Part shown: positions 1 to 8,524 of the stretch, piece after piece
How the letters are laid out: every line of letters starts with the position of its first letter
Position numbering within the stretch: position 1 is the stretch's first letter
Source: an uncultured Clostridia bacterium
GTDB lineage: Bacteria; Bacillota; Clostridia; TANB77; CAG-508
Length of the DNA: 64,000 nucleotides
Assembly: GCA_948530865.1 (NCBI GenBank)
Contig: CAOTKV010000004.1
Coordinates: 52,754-116,753, forward strand
Direction of reading: 5' to 3'
The notes under the pieces: model-generated
Told to the model about the DNA's origin: nothing
What the model saw: only the letters and a program-made list of their open reading frames with translations
The model's database searches: none
Position numbers and translations under genes: made by a program

Positions 1-950
1 AAAGATCTATTATATAATGTTCTTGCTGTATCTGCATTTCCATAACTGATTAATTGATCATTTTCAATTTGACCTTTTGTTAATTGTCTTTTAATTGCAT
101 TATACATATTAGTATCTTTAATATGTATTCCTCTTTCTTCTGAATCTGCTGTTACAAAATATAAATTAATATCTGAATTATATAATGTACTTGTAGAATC
201 AACTACTTTTATACTAACTTTAACCATACCTTTAAGAAGTTCATAAGTTGTTGCTGTTTTATAAGCATATCTTATTTTCACATTCTCTTGGTCAAATTTA
301 CTCCAATCTACATGTGGTGTAGCTTTTGGATTTCCTAAATCTTCATGTCCATTATCAAAGTAATTTTTTTCAACTAACCATTCTGATGGTATATAGTCTA
401 CTAAATCTGTTAAAATTTTTGGTAATGGATAAAGAACTTCATTATATTGATCTGATGTTTCAGTAGTATCAATTTGGATAACTTCTACAACATCAAATTT
501 TTGGTTATGTAAGTTTAATTTTGATATATTCTTTATACCAGTTACCATACTTAAATCTTCAATTTCATTTGAAGATAAGTCTAATGTTGTTAATGTGAAT
601 GAATTTAAAACTTCTAAATTACTAGTTTTATCTAATTCATTAGAAGATAAATCTAATTCTTTTAAATTTGTAAATACTTCAAGACCTGTTAAGTCTGTTA
701 ATTCACTATTAGATAAAGAAAGAGATGTTACTTTTGCTAATTCTTCATCATTAATAATCATTGTACGTTGTGCATCGTTATAAATTGCAGTAATGCCTTG
801 TCTTTGCAATTCATCCTTAATTGCAGCATACATATTTTTTTCAAACATTACTCTTATGTCTGTACCAGCTGCAACTTTTAGAATCGGAGCGATGCAATTC
901 AATAACAAAATTGATATTATTGCTATTGAAATTAACATTTTCTTCTTCAT
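1..950 (-). CDS. Secreted leucine-rich-repeat protein (3' end outside window)
   Basis: This reading frame is open from an ATG at 950 to the left edge, so only about 316 N-terminal residues are seen. It begins with a lysine-rich start and a long hydrophobic segment ending near a Val-Ala-Ala-Gly stretch, a typical signal peptide, so the product is probably exported. Residues about 60-140 carry leucine-rich repeats with spaced Leu/Asn/Ser patterns such as LKELDLSSNELD. The following part is rich in Asp, Thr and aromatic residues and has no domain I recognise. A GGGAGG ribosome-binding site precedes the ATG. Similar secreted LRR proteins in gut clostridia are usually cell-surface proteins; that role is inferred. 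Confidence 0.8.
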   Translation of the reverse strand, partial: MKKKMLISIAIISILLLNCIAPILKVAAGTDIRVMFEKNMYAAIKDELQRQGITAIYNDAQRTMIINDEELAKVTSLSLSNSELTDLTGLEVFTNLKELDLSSNELDKTSNLEVLNSFTLTTLDLSSNEIEDLSMVTGIKNISKLNLHNQKFDVVEVIQIDTTETSDQYNEVLYPLPKILTDLVDYIPSEWLVEKNYFDNGHEDLGNPKATPHVDWSKFDQENVKIRYAYKTATTYELLKGMVKVSIKVVDSTSTLYNSDINLYFVTADSEERGIHIKDTNMYNAIKRQLTKGQIENDQLISYGNADTARTLYNRS

Positions 951-1190
951 AATAAATCCTCCCTGTTTTTTTCTGAATTTTTGAATATTTTCATTAGCAA
1001 CATAATAGCATTTCCAGAAATTTTTTCAATAGCACTTTTTTTCAGTTTTTCCAAACCTTGTAAAAAACCACTACGGAAGTGCTTTTACAGTAATTTTGCA
1101 TTCTTTTATTAAGTTTTTATTACTTTTTTGGAAGTTTTTATTATATTTCCTACGAAATCAGTATTTTCAGGTAATTTTTTACAGAAATTT
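951..1190. other. Intergenic gap between LRR gene and tatD terminator
   Basis: This AT-rich spacer holds the leader of the leftward LRR gene, whose ribosome-binding site is at about 957-965. I see no convincing promoter pair, RNA gene or open frame in it. Confidence 0.4.
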
Positions 1191-1194
1191 TTTT

Positions 1195-1245
1195 ATAAAA
1201 AAAATAAATCCACAGTACAAATCTTTAAATTTATACTGTGGATAA
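1195..1245 (-). terminator. tatD intrinsic terminator containing a perfect DnaA box
   Basis: The arms ATCCACAGTA (1208-1217) and TACTGTGGAT (1234-1243) form a 10-bp hairpin directly downstream of tatD, followed in the leftward direction by a U-tract (A-run 1195-1206). The right arm plus two bases is TGTGGATAA (1237-1245), the complement of the DnaA box TTATCCACA. Confidence 0.7.
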
Positions 1246-1254
1246 GTCTATTAT

Positions 1255-2022
1255 TTACTTATCAATATTGAATATTTTACTTGCATTATTATATGTAGAT
1301 TTTGCAACCTCTTCCAATGAAACGTCTTTAATTTCAGCAATTTTCTGTGCTACATATTTTACATATATTGAAGTATTTCTCTTCCCTCTATGTGGTTCAG
1401 GAGACATATATGGTGAATCTGTTTCAATAAGAATTCTATCAAGTGGAACAATACCAACTGCTTCATTGGGCTTAGCATTCTTAAATGTAATTACACCACT
1501 AAAAGATATATAATATCCTAATTTCAAACCTTCTTTTATAAGTTCTTGATTTAATGGACAACAATGAAATATTCCTGTATTTTGCACAGGATGTGATTTT
1601 AAAATTTCAATAGTATCCATTACCGCATCACGTGTATGTATTATTATTGGCTTATTTAGCCTGTTTGCAATATCAATTTGCTTTATAAAAAGCTCCTTTT
1701 GAGCTTCTTTATTTTCCTTATTCCAATGATAATCTAAACCAATCTCTCCAATAGCAACAACTTTGCTATTTCTAGCCATTTCTTCTATTCTTTGAAGATT
1801 TTCCTGTGAAAAATCTTCTATATCATTAGGAGATATTCCACATGATGCATATATAAAATCATGTTTTTCAGCTATTTCAATAGCTTTAATACTTTTTTCC
1901 ACATCATAACCTATGCACATCATTCTTGTGATATTTTCTTCTAATGTTTTATTTATCAATTCATCTCTGTCATTCTCAAAACTTTCATCATTATAATGTG
2001 AATGTGAATCAAAAAACTCCAT
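1255..2022 (-). CDS. tatD: TatD family metal-dependent hydrolase/DNase
   Basis: The 255-residue product has the full length of the TatD family, two-metal TIM-barrel hydrolases with 3'-5' exonuclease or deoxyribonuclease activity. The N-terminal metal motif DSHSHYND is at residues 5-12, the GEIGLDYHW block carries the catalytic Glu near residue 93, PIIIHTRDA supplies a histidine, FHCCP another, and ETDSPYM near residue 201 the last Asp. The ATG directly follows the acpS stop codon, and its AAAGGAG ribosome-binding site lies inside the end of acpS, so the two are translationally coupled. It acts in the cytosol, probably in DNA or RNA quality control. Confidence 0.93.
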   Translation of the reverse strand: MEFFDSHSHYNDESFENDRDELINKTLEENITRMMCIGYDVEKSIKAIEIAEKHDFIYASCGISPNDIEDFSQENLQRIEEMARNSKVVAIGEIGLDYHWNKENKEAQKELFIKQIDIANRLNKPIIIHTRDAVMDTIEILKSHPVQNTGIFHCCPLNQELIKEGLKLGYYISFSGVITFKNAKPNEAVGIVPLDRILIETDSPYMSPEPHRGKRNTSIYVKYVAQKIAEIKDVSLEEVAKSTYNNASKIFNIDK

Positions 2023-2388
2023 TTAACTCTCCTTTAAAATCGCTGTAACATATGCAACCGCATATTCTTTGCAATGTGATATACTTATTTCTATACTATC
2101 AATTTCATCAATATCTAAATGTAAAAATACTTCTGGTTTTCCTTTGTTTGAGTTAATTATTTCAAAATCTTTCCATGTATATGATGTTATTTTATCACTT
2201 AATGCTTTATATATTGCTTCTTTAGCTGCAAATCTAGCTGCATAACTTTGATATTTTTGTTCTTTTTTAGATTCACAATATAATATTTCTTTATCAGTAT
2301 ACATTTTTTCTATAAATTTTGAATCTTTATCTATTAATCTCTTTATTCTATTAATTTCAATTATGTCTGTCCCAACAGATAACTTCAT
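2023..2388 (-). CDS. acpS: Holo-[acyl-carrier-protein] synthase
   Basis: AcpS transfers 4'-phosphopantetheine from CoA to a serine of apo-acyl carrier protein, activating it for fatty-acid synthesis. The N-terminus MKLSVGTDIIEINR carries the conserved Asp of the GxDxxE/I motif, and RFAAKEAIYKAL is the second signature with the metal-binding Glu. I place the start at 2388 because AAAGGTGG lies 4-5 bases upstream; an ATG 18 bases earlier lacks a ribosome-binding site and overlaps the upstream gene. The product is 121 residues, the usual AcpS length. It is operonic with the upstream unknown gene and with tatD. Confidence 0.92.
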   Translation of the reverse strand: MKLSVGTDIIEINRIKRLIDKDSKFIEKMYTDKEILYCESKKEQKYQSYAARFAAKEAIYKALSDKITSYTWKDFEIINSNKGKPEVFLHLDIDEIDSIEISISHCKEYAVAYVTAILKES

Positions 2389-2402
2389 TTTACCACCTTT
2401 TA

Positions 2403-3656
2403 TCATGTTAATAAATACATTAAAAATATAATATTTATTGTATTAAATGCTAGAGAAAATATAAGTAATATAACTATTATAGAGTAATAATTATTATTTT
2501 TTTCTATATTTAGATCCTTATATATTACTTCATATTTATTTTGAATTTCTTCATATAAAATCTCTAATTCTAATGTTTTATTTAAAGTTTTATAATACAG
2601 AGCTCCAGTATCATCTAATGTAATATCCTTATCCCATATATCTTTTGTAAATTTAATAAATTTCTTTTTCATCTTAATTATTGTATCATATGATTTAAAA
2701 TCATTATTTAGTTTCATTAAAAAAATAAGCTTGTACAATGATAATATATACATGTAAAAGTATTGATTTTCATACTCATATGGTAATCTTGTGTAATTAT
2801 ATGTATCTATTCCAGAACACATTAGATTTGAGCTTGTTCTTGATATTGTTGTTTTTACATATTTAAATTTTTCTATTATATGTAAGTTATGCTCTAAATT
2901 GGCCTTGTTAAAATCTGAAGTATAATTACTTGGCAACACATTAGCAAACTTTAGAAAATCATTTTCTATATTGAAAAAGTCTGTTTTTTCACTCCAATTA
3001 CTTGTTTCCACACATACATATGAATATGTATAAAATTGTGAATTTAATAATTCTTCTTTTGAATTATTTTTAGTACTTATACCAGTTATTTGATTTATTA
3101 ACTCTGATATATCGCTTATATCCTGAAATGTATCTGTTTGAATTTTTATATTTTCAAAGTCTTTTAAAGATGCAAACTCAGAAGTTATCCCTTTAAATCT
3201 ATAATTAAAATCTAATAAATCAAAAAATTTATTTGTATTTTCCAAATGTGTTTTCATTGTAAAAAAGCATACACCCGTATTGAAACAAATTATTTCTATT
3301 CCTTCAATCTTAAAAAAGATACCATTTTCTGTTCCAACTTTTCCCTGAATGTCTTCGGCTAGATTGTAATTGAAGTGTACACAGTTATCTTTTACTAAAA
3401 TTTTACATTGCTCCTCTGGCTTCATTTTTTTAAAATCTCTAAGTTTTTCTCCCCTAAGCTCAAATGTAGGAAATAAGTATGTTCTAATTGCTGGTAAAAA
3501 GAAATTATATATATCTAAATCTTTTTCCTTTTCAAATGTTTTATAAGAACATTTTCTATCCTTCAATAATTTAAGAATATACTTACTATATTTTGTTGTA
3601 TCAATTATATACGGATGTATAAAATACGTATACTGATATTTTGTCATTAGTTCCAA
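2403..3656 (-). CDS. Conserved-looking hypothetical with C-terminal membrane anchor
   Basis: I do not recognise this 417-residue protein. It is mostly soluble, rich in Tyr, Phe, Asn and Lys, and ends in a hydrophobic stretch of about 25 residues (from about 390) followed by only a few residues, so it is probably a tail-anchored membrane protein facing the cytosol. The region before the tail (about 300-380) looks helical with coiled-coil tendency. The likely start is TTG at 3656, 9 bases after GGAAGG; an ATG at 3647 is the alternative. It lies directly upstream of acpS in the same direction. A CorA-like fold (long helices then C-terminal membrane segments) came to mind, but I see no GMN motif. 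Confidence 0.75.
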   Translation of the reverse strand: MELMTKYQYTYFIHPYIIDTTKYSKYILKLLKDRKCSYKTFEKEKDLDIYNFFLPAIRTYLFPTFELRGEKLRDFKKMKPEEQCKILVKDNCVHFNYNLAEDIQGKVGTENGIFFKIEGIEIICFNTGVCFFTMKTHLENTNKFFDLLDFNYRFKGITSEFASLKDFENIKIQTDTFQDISDISELINQITGISTKNNSKEELLNSQFYTYSYVCVETSNWSEKTDFFNIENDFLKFANVLPSNYTSDFNKANLEHNLHIIEKFKYVKTTISRTSSNLMCSGIDTYNYTRLPYEYENQYFYMYILSLYKLIFLMKLNNDFKSYDTIIKMKKKFIKFTKDIWDKDITLDDTGALYYKTLNKTLELEILYEEIQNKYEVIYKDLNIEKNNNYYSIIVILLIFSLAFNTINIIFLMYLLT

Positions 3657-3683
3657 GATAAATTACCTTCCTTTTTTCTTCTG

Positions 3684-5207
3684 TTATTTTGTATAAACGT
3701 TCAATTTTAAATCTTTATGTTTATGCCAACTATTTATAAAATCTATATATAAATAATCATTAAAATCATTGTTTGGCTCTTCTATGATTGCACCATTAGA
3801 ACCCAACACTCCCCATTTACCATCTTTGTTTACTGCACAATATCCAAACTCATTTTGCTCTTTTGCATCATCATAAATGCAATCAACAACTCTTTTTCCT
3901 GCTTTATTTTCATATCCATATTTACCATTTTCTTTTACCAAAAATAGTGTATTTGTTGTTAATATTTCTTTATTTGTTTTTTCTTCTAATTTTAAATTAT
4001 AATACTTATATTCATTATTATCTCTAATTCTTAAATATCCATTATCTATATTTAATTCTGAAACAATAATGCTATTTAAAACAACATTAAAGTTTCTATC
4101 TATAATATCTGTTGTAAAATCTGCTTTTTCTGCTTGAAAAAAGTCTGCTTCTTTTACATAAGTAATATTTTCATAGGAAAACCCAATAATCTCATTTGAA
4201 GTTTCATCTATAATTCCTGTTTTTCCATTTAACTTCGCAATATAATTATTAGAAAACGAATTTTTTAGTAAGTCATATTTAGGTTCTATCTTTGTTTGCC
4301 CTGTTGTAGATATAACACCATATTTTCCATTTATAGTTATAATAAAATCATCAGCATTTATTTCTTCAACAGTATCAAATCCACTATTTAATATAACTTC
4401 GCCTTTTTTATTTATAATTTCTAATGCTCCATTTTCTGAAACAACATAATAATCATTTCCTGTAACATTTTTTATATCATCATATTTTACCTCAAGAATT
4501 GTTGATTTATCTGGAGAAATAACTCCATATTTATTAATATCATTTTTAACAATATATCCATCATCATAATTCTTAGTTAAACTTTTAATCTCTAGGTATG
4601 CTGTTGGTATAATAACTTCTCCCATTGCTGTACTAACTAATCCTCTTTTTCCAGCATTCTCAACAATTACACTTTTCTCTGCGCCTTGTAAAGCATATAA
4701 ATCATCATATATTGCTTCTAATATAATTTTGCCTTCAAAATTAATTAAACCATATTTACCATCTTTTTCAAATTTTAAAACATTACTTTCATACCAAGAA
4801 GTTACACCATCTGTATTTTCTAAAGGTTGAACCATATTATATTCTGTAAGAATTTCCTCACCTTTTTCATTAATTACTTTTGTTGTATAGGTATCATTAC
4901 TATAATTTGGATTTTCTATGCAAATAAATAATGCTTTATTTTTATCTGGAACTACAACCATTTCATCATGATTGCAATCAACAATTATATTTCCTTTATT
5001 ATCAATTATTCCCCATTTATTATTCTCATACACACTAATATAGGTCGTTAACGAAGAAACATCTTTTGTATTATCAGTATTAGTAAACAAATTTTTTAAA
5101 GAAACAATAATCATTATAATTACAATTATAGCAATTATTGTGGCGAATACTTTTTTTAAGTTTAACTTAGGAGTTTCGTCATATCTTCTTCCTCTACTTC
5201 TACTCAT
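3684..5207 (-). CDS. WG-repeat protein with N-terminal membrane anchor
   Basis: The 507-residue product has a basic N-terminus (residues 1-20), one membrane segment at about 21-41, and an extracytoplasmic region built of about nine WG/YG-type repeats, recognisable as KWGIIDNKG, KYGLINFEGK, KYGVISPDK, KYGVISTTG, KTGIIDE, KYGYENKAG and KWGVLGSNG, many followed by a Tyr-Asp-Asp. WG repeats form beta-propeller-like surfaces in many Gram-positive proteins, with no single known function. A good ribosome-binding site (GAGGTCG region) precedes the ATG. It probably acts at the cell surface; ligand and role are unknown. Confidence 0.85.
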   Translation of the reverse strand: MSRSRGRRYDETPKLNLKKVFATIIAIIVIIMIIVSLKNLFTNTDNTKDVSSLTTYISVYENNKWGIIDNKGNIIVDCNHDEMVVVPDKNKALFICIENPNYSNDTYTTKVINEKGEEILTEYNMVQPLENTDGVTSWYESNVLKFEKDGKYGLINFEGKIILEAIYDDLYALQGAEKSVIVENAGKRGLVSTAMGEVIIPTAYLEIKSLTKNYDDGYIVKNDINKYGVISPDKSTILEVKYDDIKNVTGNDYYVVSENGALEIINKKGEVILNSGFDTVEEINADDFIITINGKYGVISTTGQTKIEPKYDLLKNSFSNNYIAKLNGKTGIIDETSNEIIGFSYENITYVKEADFFQAEKADFTTDIIDRNFNVVLNSIIVSELNIDNGYLRIRDNNEYKYYNLKLEEKTNKEILTTNTLFLVKENGKYGYENKAGKRVVDCIYDDAKEQNEFGYCAVNKDGKWGVLGSNGAIIEEPNNDFNDYLYIDFINSWHKHKDLKLNVYTK

Positions 5208-5273
5208 TTCGACCTCCTCAATAAAATATTTTTATACACAATAACTATATCATTTTAAACTGCAAATTACAAT

Positions 5274-5306
5274 ACTGAAATTTAGGGACGCTCGAAAAAT
5301 TTCAGT
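5274..5306. repeat. Short palindromic repeat, copy A (GAGCGTCCCT loop family)
   Basis: Arms ACTGAAATTT (5274-5283) and AAATTTCAGT (5297-5306) enclose AGGGACGCTCGAA. The same design, with the loop in either orientation, occurs at 18805, 55020 and 62961. All copies are intergenic. Confidence 0.7.
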
Positions 5307-5322
5307 TTTATGCAAAATAAAT

Positions 5323-5346
5323 AGGATAGTACTTTTATACTATCCC
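5323..5346 (-). terminator. Hairpin after rsmI
   Basis: GGATAGTA and TACTATCC form an 8-bp stem immediately after the rsmI stop. The following U-tract is weak, so it is either a terminator or an mRNA 3'-end stabiliser. Confidence 0.55.
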
Positions 5347-6180
5347 CTATTTATTAATAAAATATTGATAAATTTCATTTTTATTTACATTTCTATCTTT
5401 AGCTATTCTTTTTATGATTTCCTTTTTATCTAATCCTTGGCTTTCATATTTATTATAATGTTCTTCTAAAGATAAACTATTTAAATTATTTAACTCTAAA
5501 TCCTTTTTAGAAATATTATTTCCTTCTATTAAAATAACAAATTCTCCCTTAATTTCATCAATTCTATCTAGTATTTCACTAACAGTTCCTCTAATAAATT
5601 CTTCATGTATTTTTGTTAATTCCCTTGCTAAAACAATATTTCTATTTCCCAGTATTTCAAGAATTTGTTCTAAAGTTCCTTTTAATTTATGTGGTGCCTC
5701 ATACAAAATTAATGTTCTTGTTTCAAATTTTATTTCTTCCAATTTTTCTTTCTTTTCTTTTTTTACAGCTGATAAAAAGCCAATAAATGAAAATTCTTTA
5801 GTAGAAAGACCTGAAGCAATTAATGCATTTACTAATGCACATGCTCCTGGAATTGGTATTATTTCAATATTATTTTGTATTGCTACCTTCACAATCTCTT
5901 CTCCTGGATCAGAAATACCTGGAGTACCTGCATCAGAAACTATTGCTATGTTTTTTCCTTCTTTTAACTTTTCAATTAATACTTCGCTTCTAGCTTTTTC
6001 AGTTTGTTTATAATAACTAATTAGTGGTTTTGAAATTCCGAAATGGTTTAGCAAACCTAATGTATGTCTTGTATCTTCTGCTGCTATTAAATCTACTTCT
6101 TTTAGTACATTTAATGCTCTAATTGTTATATCTTCTAAATTTCCAATTGGTGTTGCTACTAAATATAATCTTCCTAGCAT
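5347..6180 (-). CDS. rsmI: 16S rRNA (cytidine-1402-2'-O)-methyltransferase
   Basis: RsmI uses S-adenosylmethionine to methylate the 2'-O of C1402 in the decoding centre of 16S rRNA. The 277-residue protein has the tetrapyrrole-methylase fold. Visible signatures are LYLVATPIGNLEDITIRAL at the N-terminus, AEDTRHT, the glycine-rich VSDAGTPGISDPG near residue 84, and IPGACALVNALIASGL. Length matches the family. The ATG lies 3 bases after the trmN6-like stop with AAGGAGAA inside that gene, indicating coupling. A C-terminal Lys-rich helical tail of about 50 residues follows the catalytic domain, as in many Firmicutes. Confidence 0.95.
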   Translation of the reverse strand: MLGRLYLVATPIGNLEDITIRALNVLKEVDLIAAEDTRHTLGLLNHFGISKPLISYYKQTEKARSEVLIEKLKEGKNIAIVSDAGTPGISDPGEEIVKVAIQNNIEIIPIPGACALVNALIASGLSTKEFSFIGFLSAVKKEKKEKLEEIKFETRTLILYEAPHKLKGTLEQILEILGNRNIVLARELTKIHEEFIRGTVSEILDRIDEIKGEFVILIEGNNISKKDLELNNLNSLSLEEHYNKYESQGLDKKEIIKRIAKDRNVNKNEIYQYFINK

Positions 6181-6182
6181 AT

Positions 6183-6923
6183 TTATTTCTCCTTATTATA
6201 TATTTCTAATATTTCATCAGTATAATTTCCTTTTTGATCATATACAATTAATGGCTTTTTTATATTTAACTGATATCCAGCATTTTTTACGGCTTTAATT
6301 AATATAAGATTTGGTTCTTTATTTAAATTAGGTTGTATAAATCTTAAAATTTTTGGCTCTAATTTATATTGTCTTAAATAAAATAATATGTCTACAATTC
6401 GCTCTGCTCTATGTACCATATAAAATTCACCATTACTTTTTAATAATTTATAACTGATTTTTATTATATCTTCTAATGTACATTCCACTTCATGCCTTGA
6501 TATTAATTTCTTTTTCTCTTCATTTATAGCACCTGTGTTTACTTTCATATATGGCGGATTTGTTACTATGGCATCAAAATCATTTTGATTTAAAATATCA
6601 AAAATATTTTTTATATTAGAATTAATTATTTCAATTTTATCTTGCAAATTATTTAGCTGTACACTTCTTTGGGCCATATTTGCAACTTCTTCTTGAATCT
6701 CTACTCCATATATTTTAGATAACTCAGTCTTTTTTGATAATAAAATTGATATAATACCTGTACCAGTTCCAATATCTATGACTTTCGCATTTTTCTTAAT
6801 ATTTTTAGCAAAATCTGATAATAAAACACTATCTATTCCAAAGCAAAATCCATTTTTGTTTTGTATAATCTTTAACCCTTTATATTCTAAATCATCTATT
6901 CTTTCATCTTCTAATAAATCCAC
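6183..6923 (-). CDS. tRNA1(Val) adenine-37 N6-methyltransferase-like (YfiC/TrmN6 family)
   Basis: The 246-residue protein is a class I S-adenosylmethionine methyltransferase: VIDIGTGTGIISILLS (about 45-60) is the SAM loop and IVTNPPYMK (about 120) is the N6-adenine catalytic NPPY motif. Its GFCFGIDSVLLSDF N-terminus is typical of the TrmN6/YabB group, which sits upstream of rsmI in Firmicutes (yabB-yazA-rsmI order). GTG start at 6923 with AGGAG six bases upstream. It probably methylates tRNA, but the exact adenine is inferred from the family. Confidence 0.88.
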   Translation of the reverse strand: MDLLEDERIDDLEYKGLKIIQNKNGFCFGIDSVLLSDFAKNIKKNAKVIDIGTGTGIISILLSKKTELSKIYGVEIQEEVANMAQRSVQLNNLQDKIEIINSNIKNIFDILNQNDFDAIVTNPPYMKVNTGAINEEKKKLISRHEVECTLEDIIKISYKLLKSNGEFYMVHRAERIVDILFYLRQYKLEPKILRFIQPNLNKEPNLILIKAVKNAGYQLNIKKPLIVYDQKGNYTDEILEIYNKEK

Positions 6924-6972
6924 TTAATACTCCTATATTTACATTTTCAATTGTTTTATAATATCACAAAAT

Positions 6973-7554
6973 CTACATATTTTCAACAGTTTGATTAGTA
7001 ACCTCGTTTGATATAGTATTTTCTATTATTTGATTATTAACTAAATTTTGTACTTCATCTGATATTTCGCTTTCTCCATTTATATCAACATTTTCAACTA
7101 ATATTTTTATACTATTAATTTCTGTAAACTCTTTTAATGATTGATAAATTGATTCTATAATCTTTTCTTTATTAGTATCATCTGTTAAAGCACCTGAAAA
7201 CTCACTGCTAAAATTAATTACTAAACAATCACTTTCAAGTTTTGTTTCTATAACTTTAGTATTTTCTGGAATAGTTCTAGTATATGAATCATTTTCTGGC
7301 CCTGAAATCATCATTTCTAAAACTTTATCATATGGATTAATTATTAATTCTTTAGAATCTATTAACCTACTCTCCTTAACCAATTCCATTGTATTTTTAT
7401 CTAAAAAATATAATGATATAATTGTTTTTCTTAATTCTGTTTCTTCAATTTCAGTTTCTGGAGTATATTCAGTTTCAATATCCACATTTAGTACAATAAC
7501 TGTGGTTAAAATTAATATTATAACTATAACAGCTATAATTATCCACTTTTGCAT
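6973..7554 (-). CDS. GerMN-domain protein (spore germination/sporulation GerM type)
   Basis: The 193-residue product has one N-terminal membrane segment (about 5-25) and a single GerMN domain (about 45-160): it starts ISLYFLDKNTMELVKESR, continues with PYDKVLEMMISGPENDS and IPENTKVIETKLESDCLVIN, the usual GerMN order. GerM-type proteins act on the outer face of the membrane in endospore formation or germination. There is no lipobox cysteine, so it is anchored by the N-terminal helix. An AAAGGAGGAGAG ribosome-binding site is just upstream. It supports a spore-forming ancestry, though one gene does not prove sporulation. Confidence 0.85.
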   Translation of the reverse strand: MQKWIIIAVIVIILILTTVIVLNVDIETEYTPETEIEETELRKTIISLYFLDKNTMELVKESRLIDSKELIINPYDKVLEMMISGPENDSYTRTIPENTKVIETKLESDCLVINFSSEFSGALTDDTNKEKIIESIYQSLKEFTEINSIKILVENVDINGESEISDEVQNLVNNQIIENTISNEVTNQTVENM

Positions 7555-7692
7555 TATCTCTCCTCCTTTATTTTTGTTTTTCTAAATGGTATTCTTAAAC
7601 TTGTATATTTATTCATTTTAAATTGACTATTTGCTCAAAATGTTGTATTATTGCCTCAAAATATTATTTTAATTAATTTAAAGGAATATATT

Positions 7693-8292
7693 ATGGAAAA
7701 TAAAAGAAGTATTTCAAGTGCAATTCTTCATTGCATAAGCGCATCAATATTCTTTGTTTGTGCTATTCTATTAATTGTTTTTACTTGTATAAATAAATCT
7801 GCTATAAATATTATATTTATTACTATTTTTTCAGTATCAAGTTTTATATATTTTTTATTTAGTACAATTTATCATTTTACAAATATAGAGACTTTTTTCA
7901 AGAAGTTTGATACTATTCTAAGTCATCTATTACTTGCAACATCGACATTTCCAATATTTTTATGTATATTGCAAGGAGCTTGGGGATGGGCTTTATTTGG
8001 AACAATTTTAGGAATATTATTAACATCTATTATTATGACTTCAATTTGGACAAATATTCCAAAAATACTCTCATCAATACTATATTTTTTGATAATTATT
8101 TGTTTTTTAATATCAATAATTCCACTTATATTATTTAATAAAATTCCTATTTTAATTTTGATTGGAATTATTTTATATTTTATAGCTGAACTTCTTGATT
8201 TACTTAAATTTCCACACATTTTTTCTCATATATTAATTTCTATTGCTTGCTCATTAGAATTTATTTTTTATTTTATATATATTTTTTGTTGA
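7693..8292 (+). CDS. Hemolysin III / PAQR-family membrane protein
   Basis: The 199-residue protein has seven predicted membrane segments. The three PAQR metal ligands are present: the His of STIYH after the second segment and the pair in HIFSH near the C-terminus, and an Asp follows in the third segment (KKFDTILSH). The family is annotated hemolysin III, but most members are probably membrane hydrolase-like proteins of unknown substrate. I start at 7693, where AAAGGA precedes ATG; an upstream in-frame ATG at 7651 has no ribosome-binding site. It is transcribed divergently from the GerMN gene and has its own terminator. Confidence 0.85.
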   Translation: MENKRSISSAILHCISASIFFVCAILLIVFTCINKSAINIIFITIFSVSSFIYFLFSTIYHFTNIETFFKKFDTILSHLLLATSTFPIFLCILQGAWGWALFGTILGILLTSIIMTSIWTNIPKILSSILYFLIIICFLISIIPLILFNKIPILILIGIILYFIAELLDLLKFPHIFSHILISIACSLEFIFYFIYIFC

Positions 8293-8301
8293 AAAATCGT
8301 T

Positions 8302-8353
8302 TGAACAATATGGGATTCAAGTATTTTGAATTTTCAAATTGTTCTATTTTTTT
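8302..8353 (+). terminator. Terminator after the PAQR gene
   Basis: GAACAAT and ATTGTTC arms with an internal TTGAA/TTCAA pairing are followed by a run of seven T. Confidence 0.65.
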
Positions 8354-8425
8354 ACCAAAACTAAAAGTTCACTTTTAGTTCATAAAAATATTTTAATCTA
8401 TACGGAAATAAGGAAAATATAAACA

Positions 8426-8454
8426 TTGACAAATTTCGATAAAGCTTATAAAAT
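8426..8454 (+). promoter_or_regulatory. Promoter of the dehydratase activase gene
   Basis: TTGACA at 8426-8431 and TAAAAT at 8449-8454 are separated by 17 bases, a consensus sigma-A arrangement about 70 bases before the start codon. Confidence 0.7.
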
Positions 8455-8524
8455 GTATCTATTGATTATTAAAATTTTGTGAAAAATTATGCACTTTTAA
8501 GTGCTTCGAATAGGAGAATTAAAA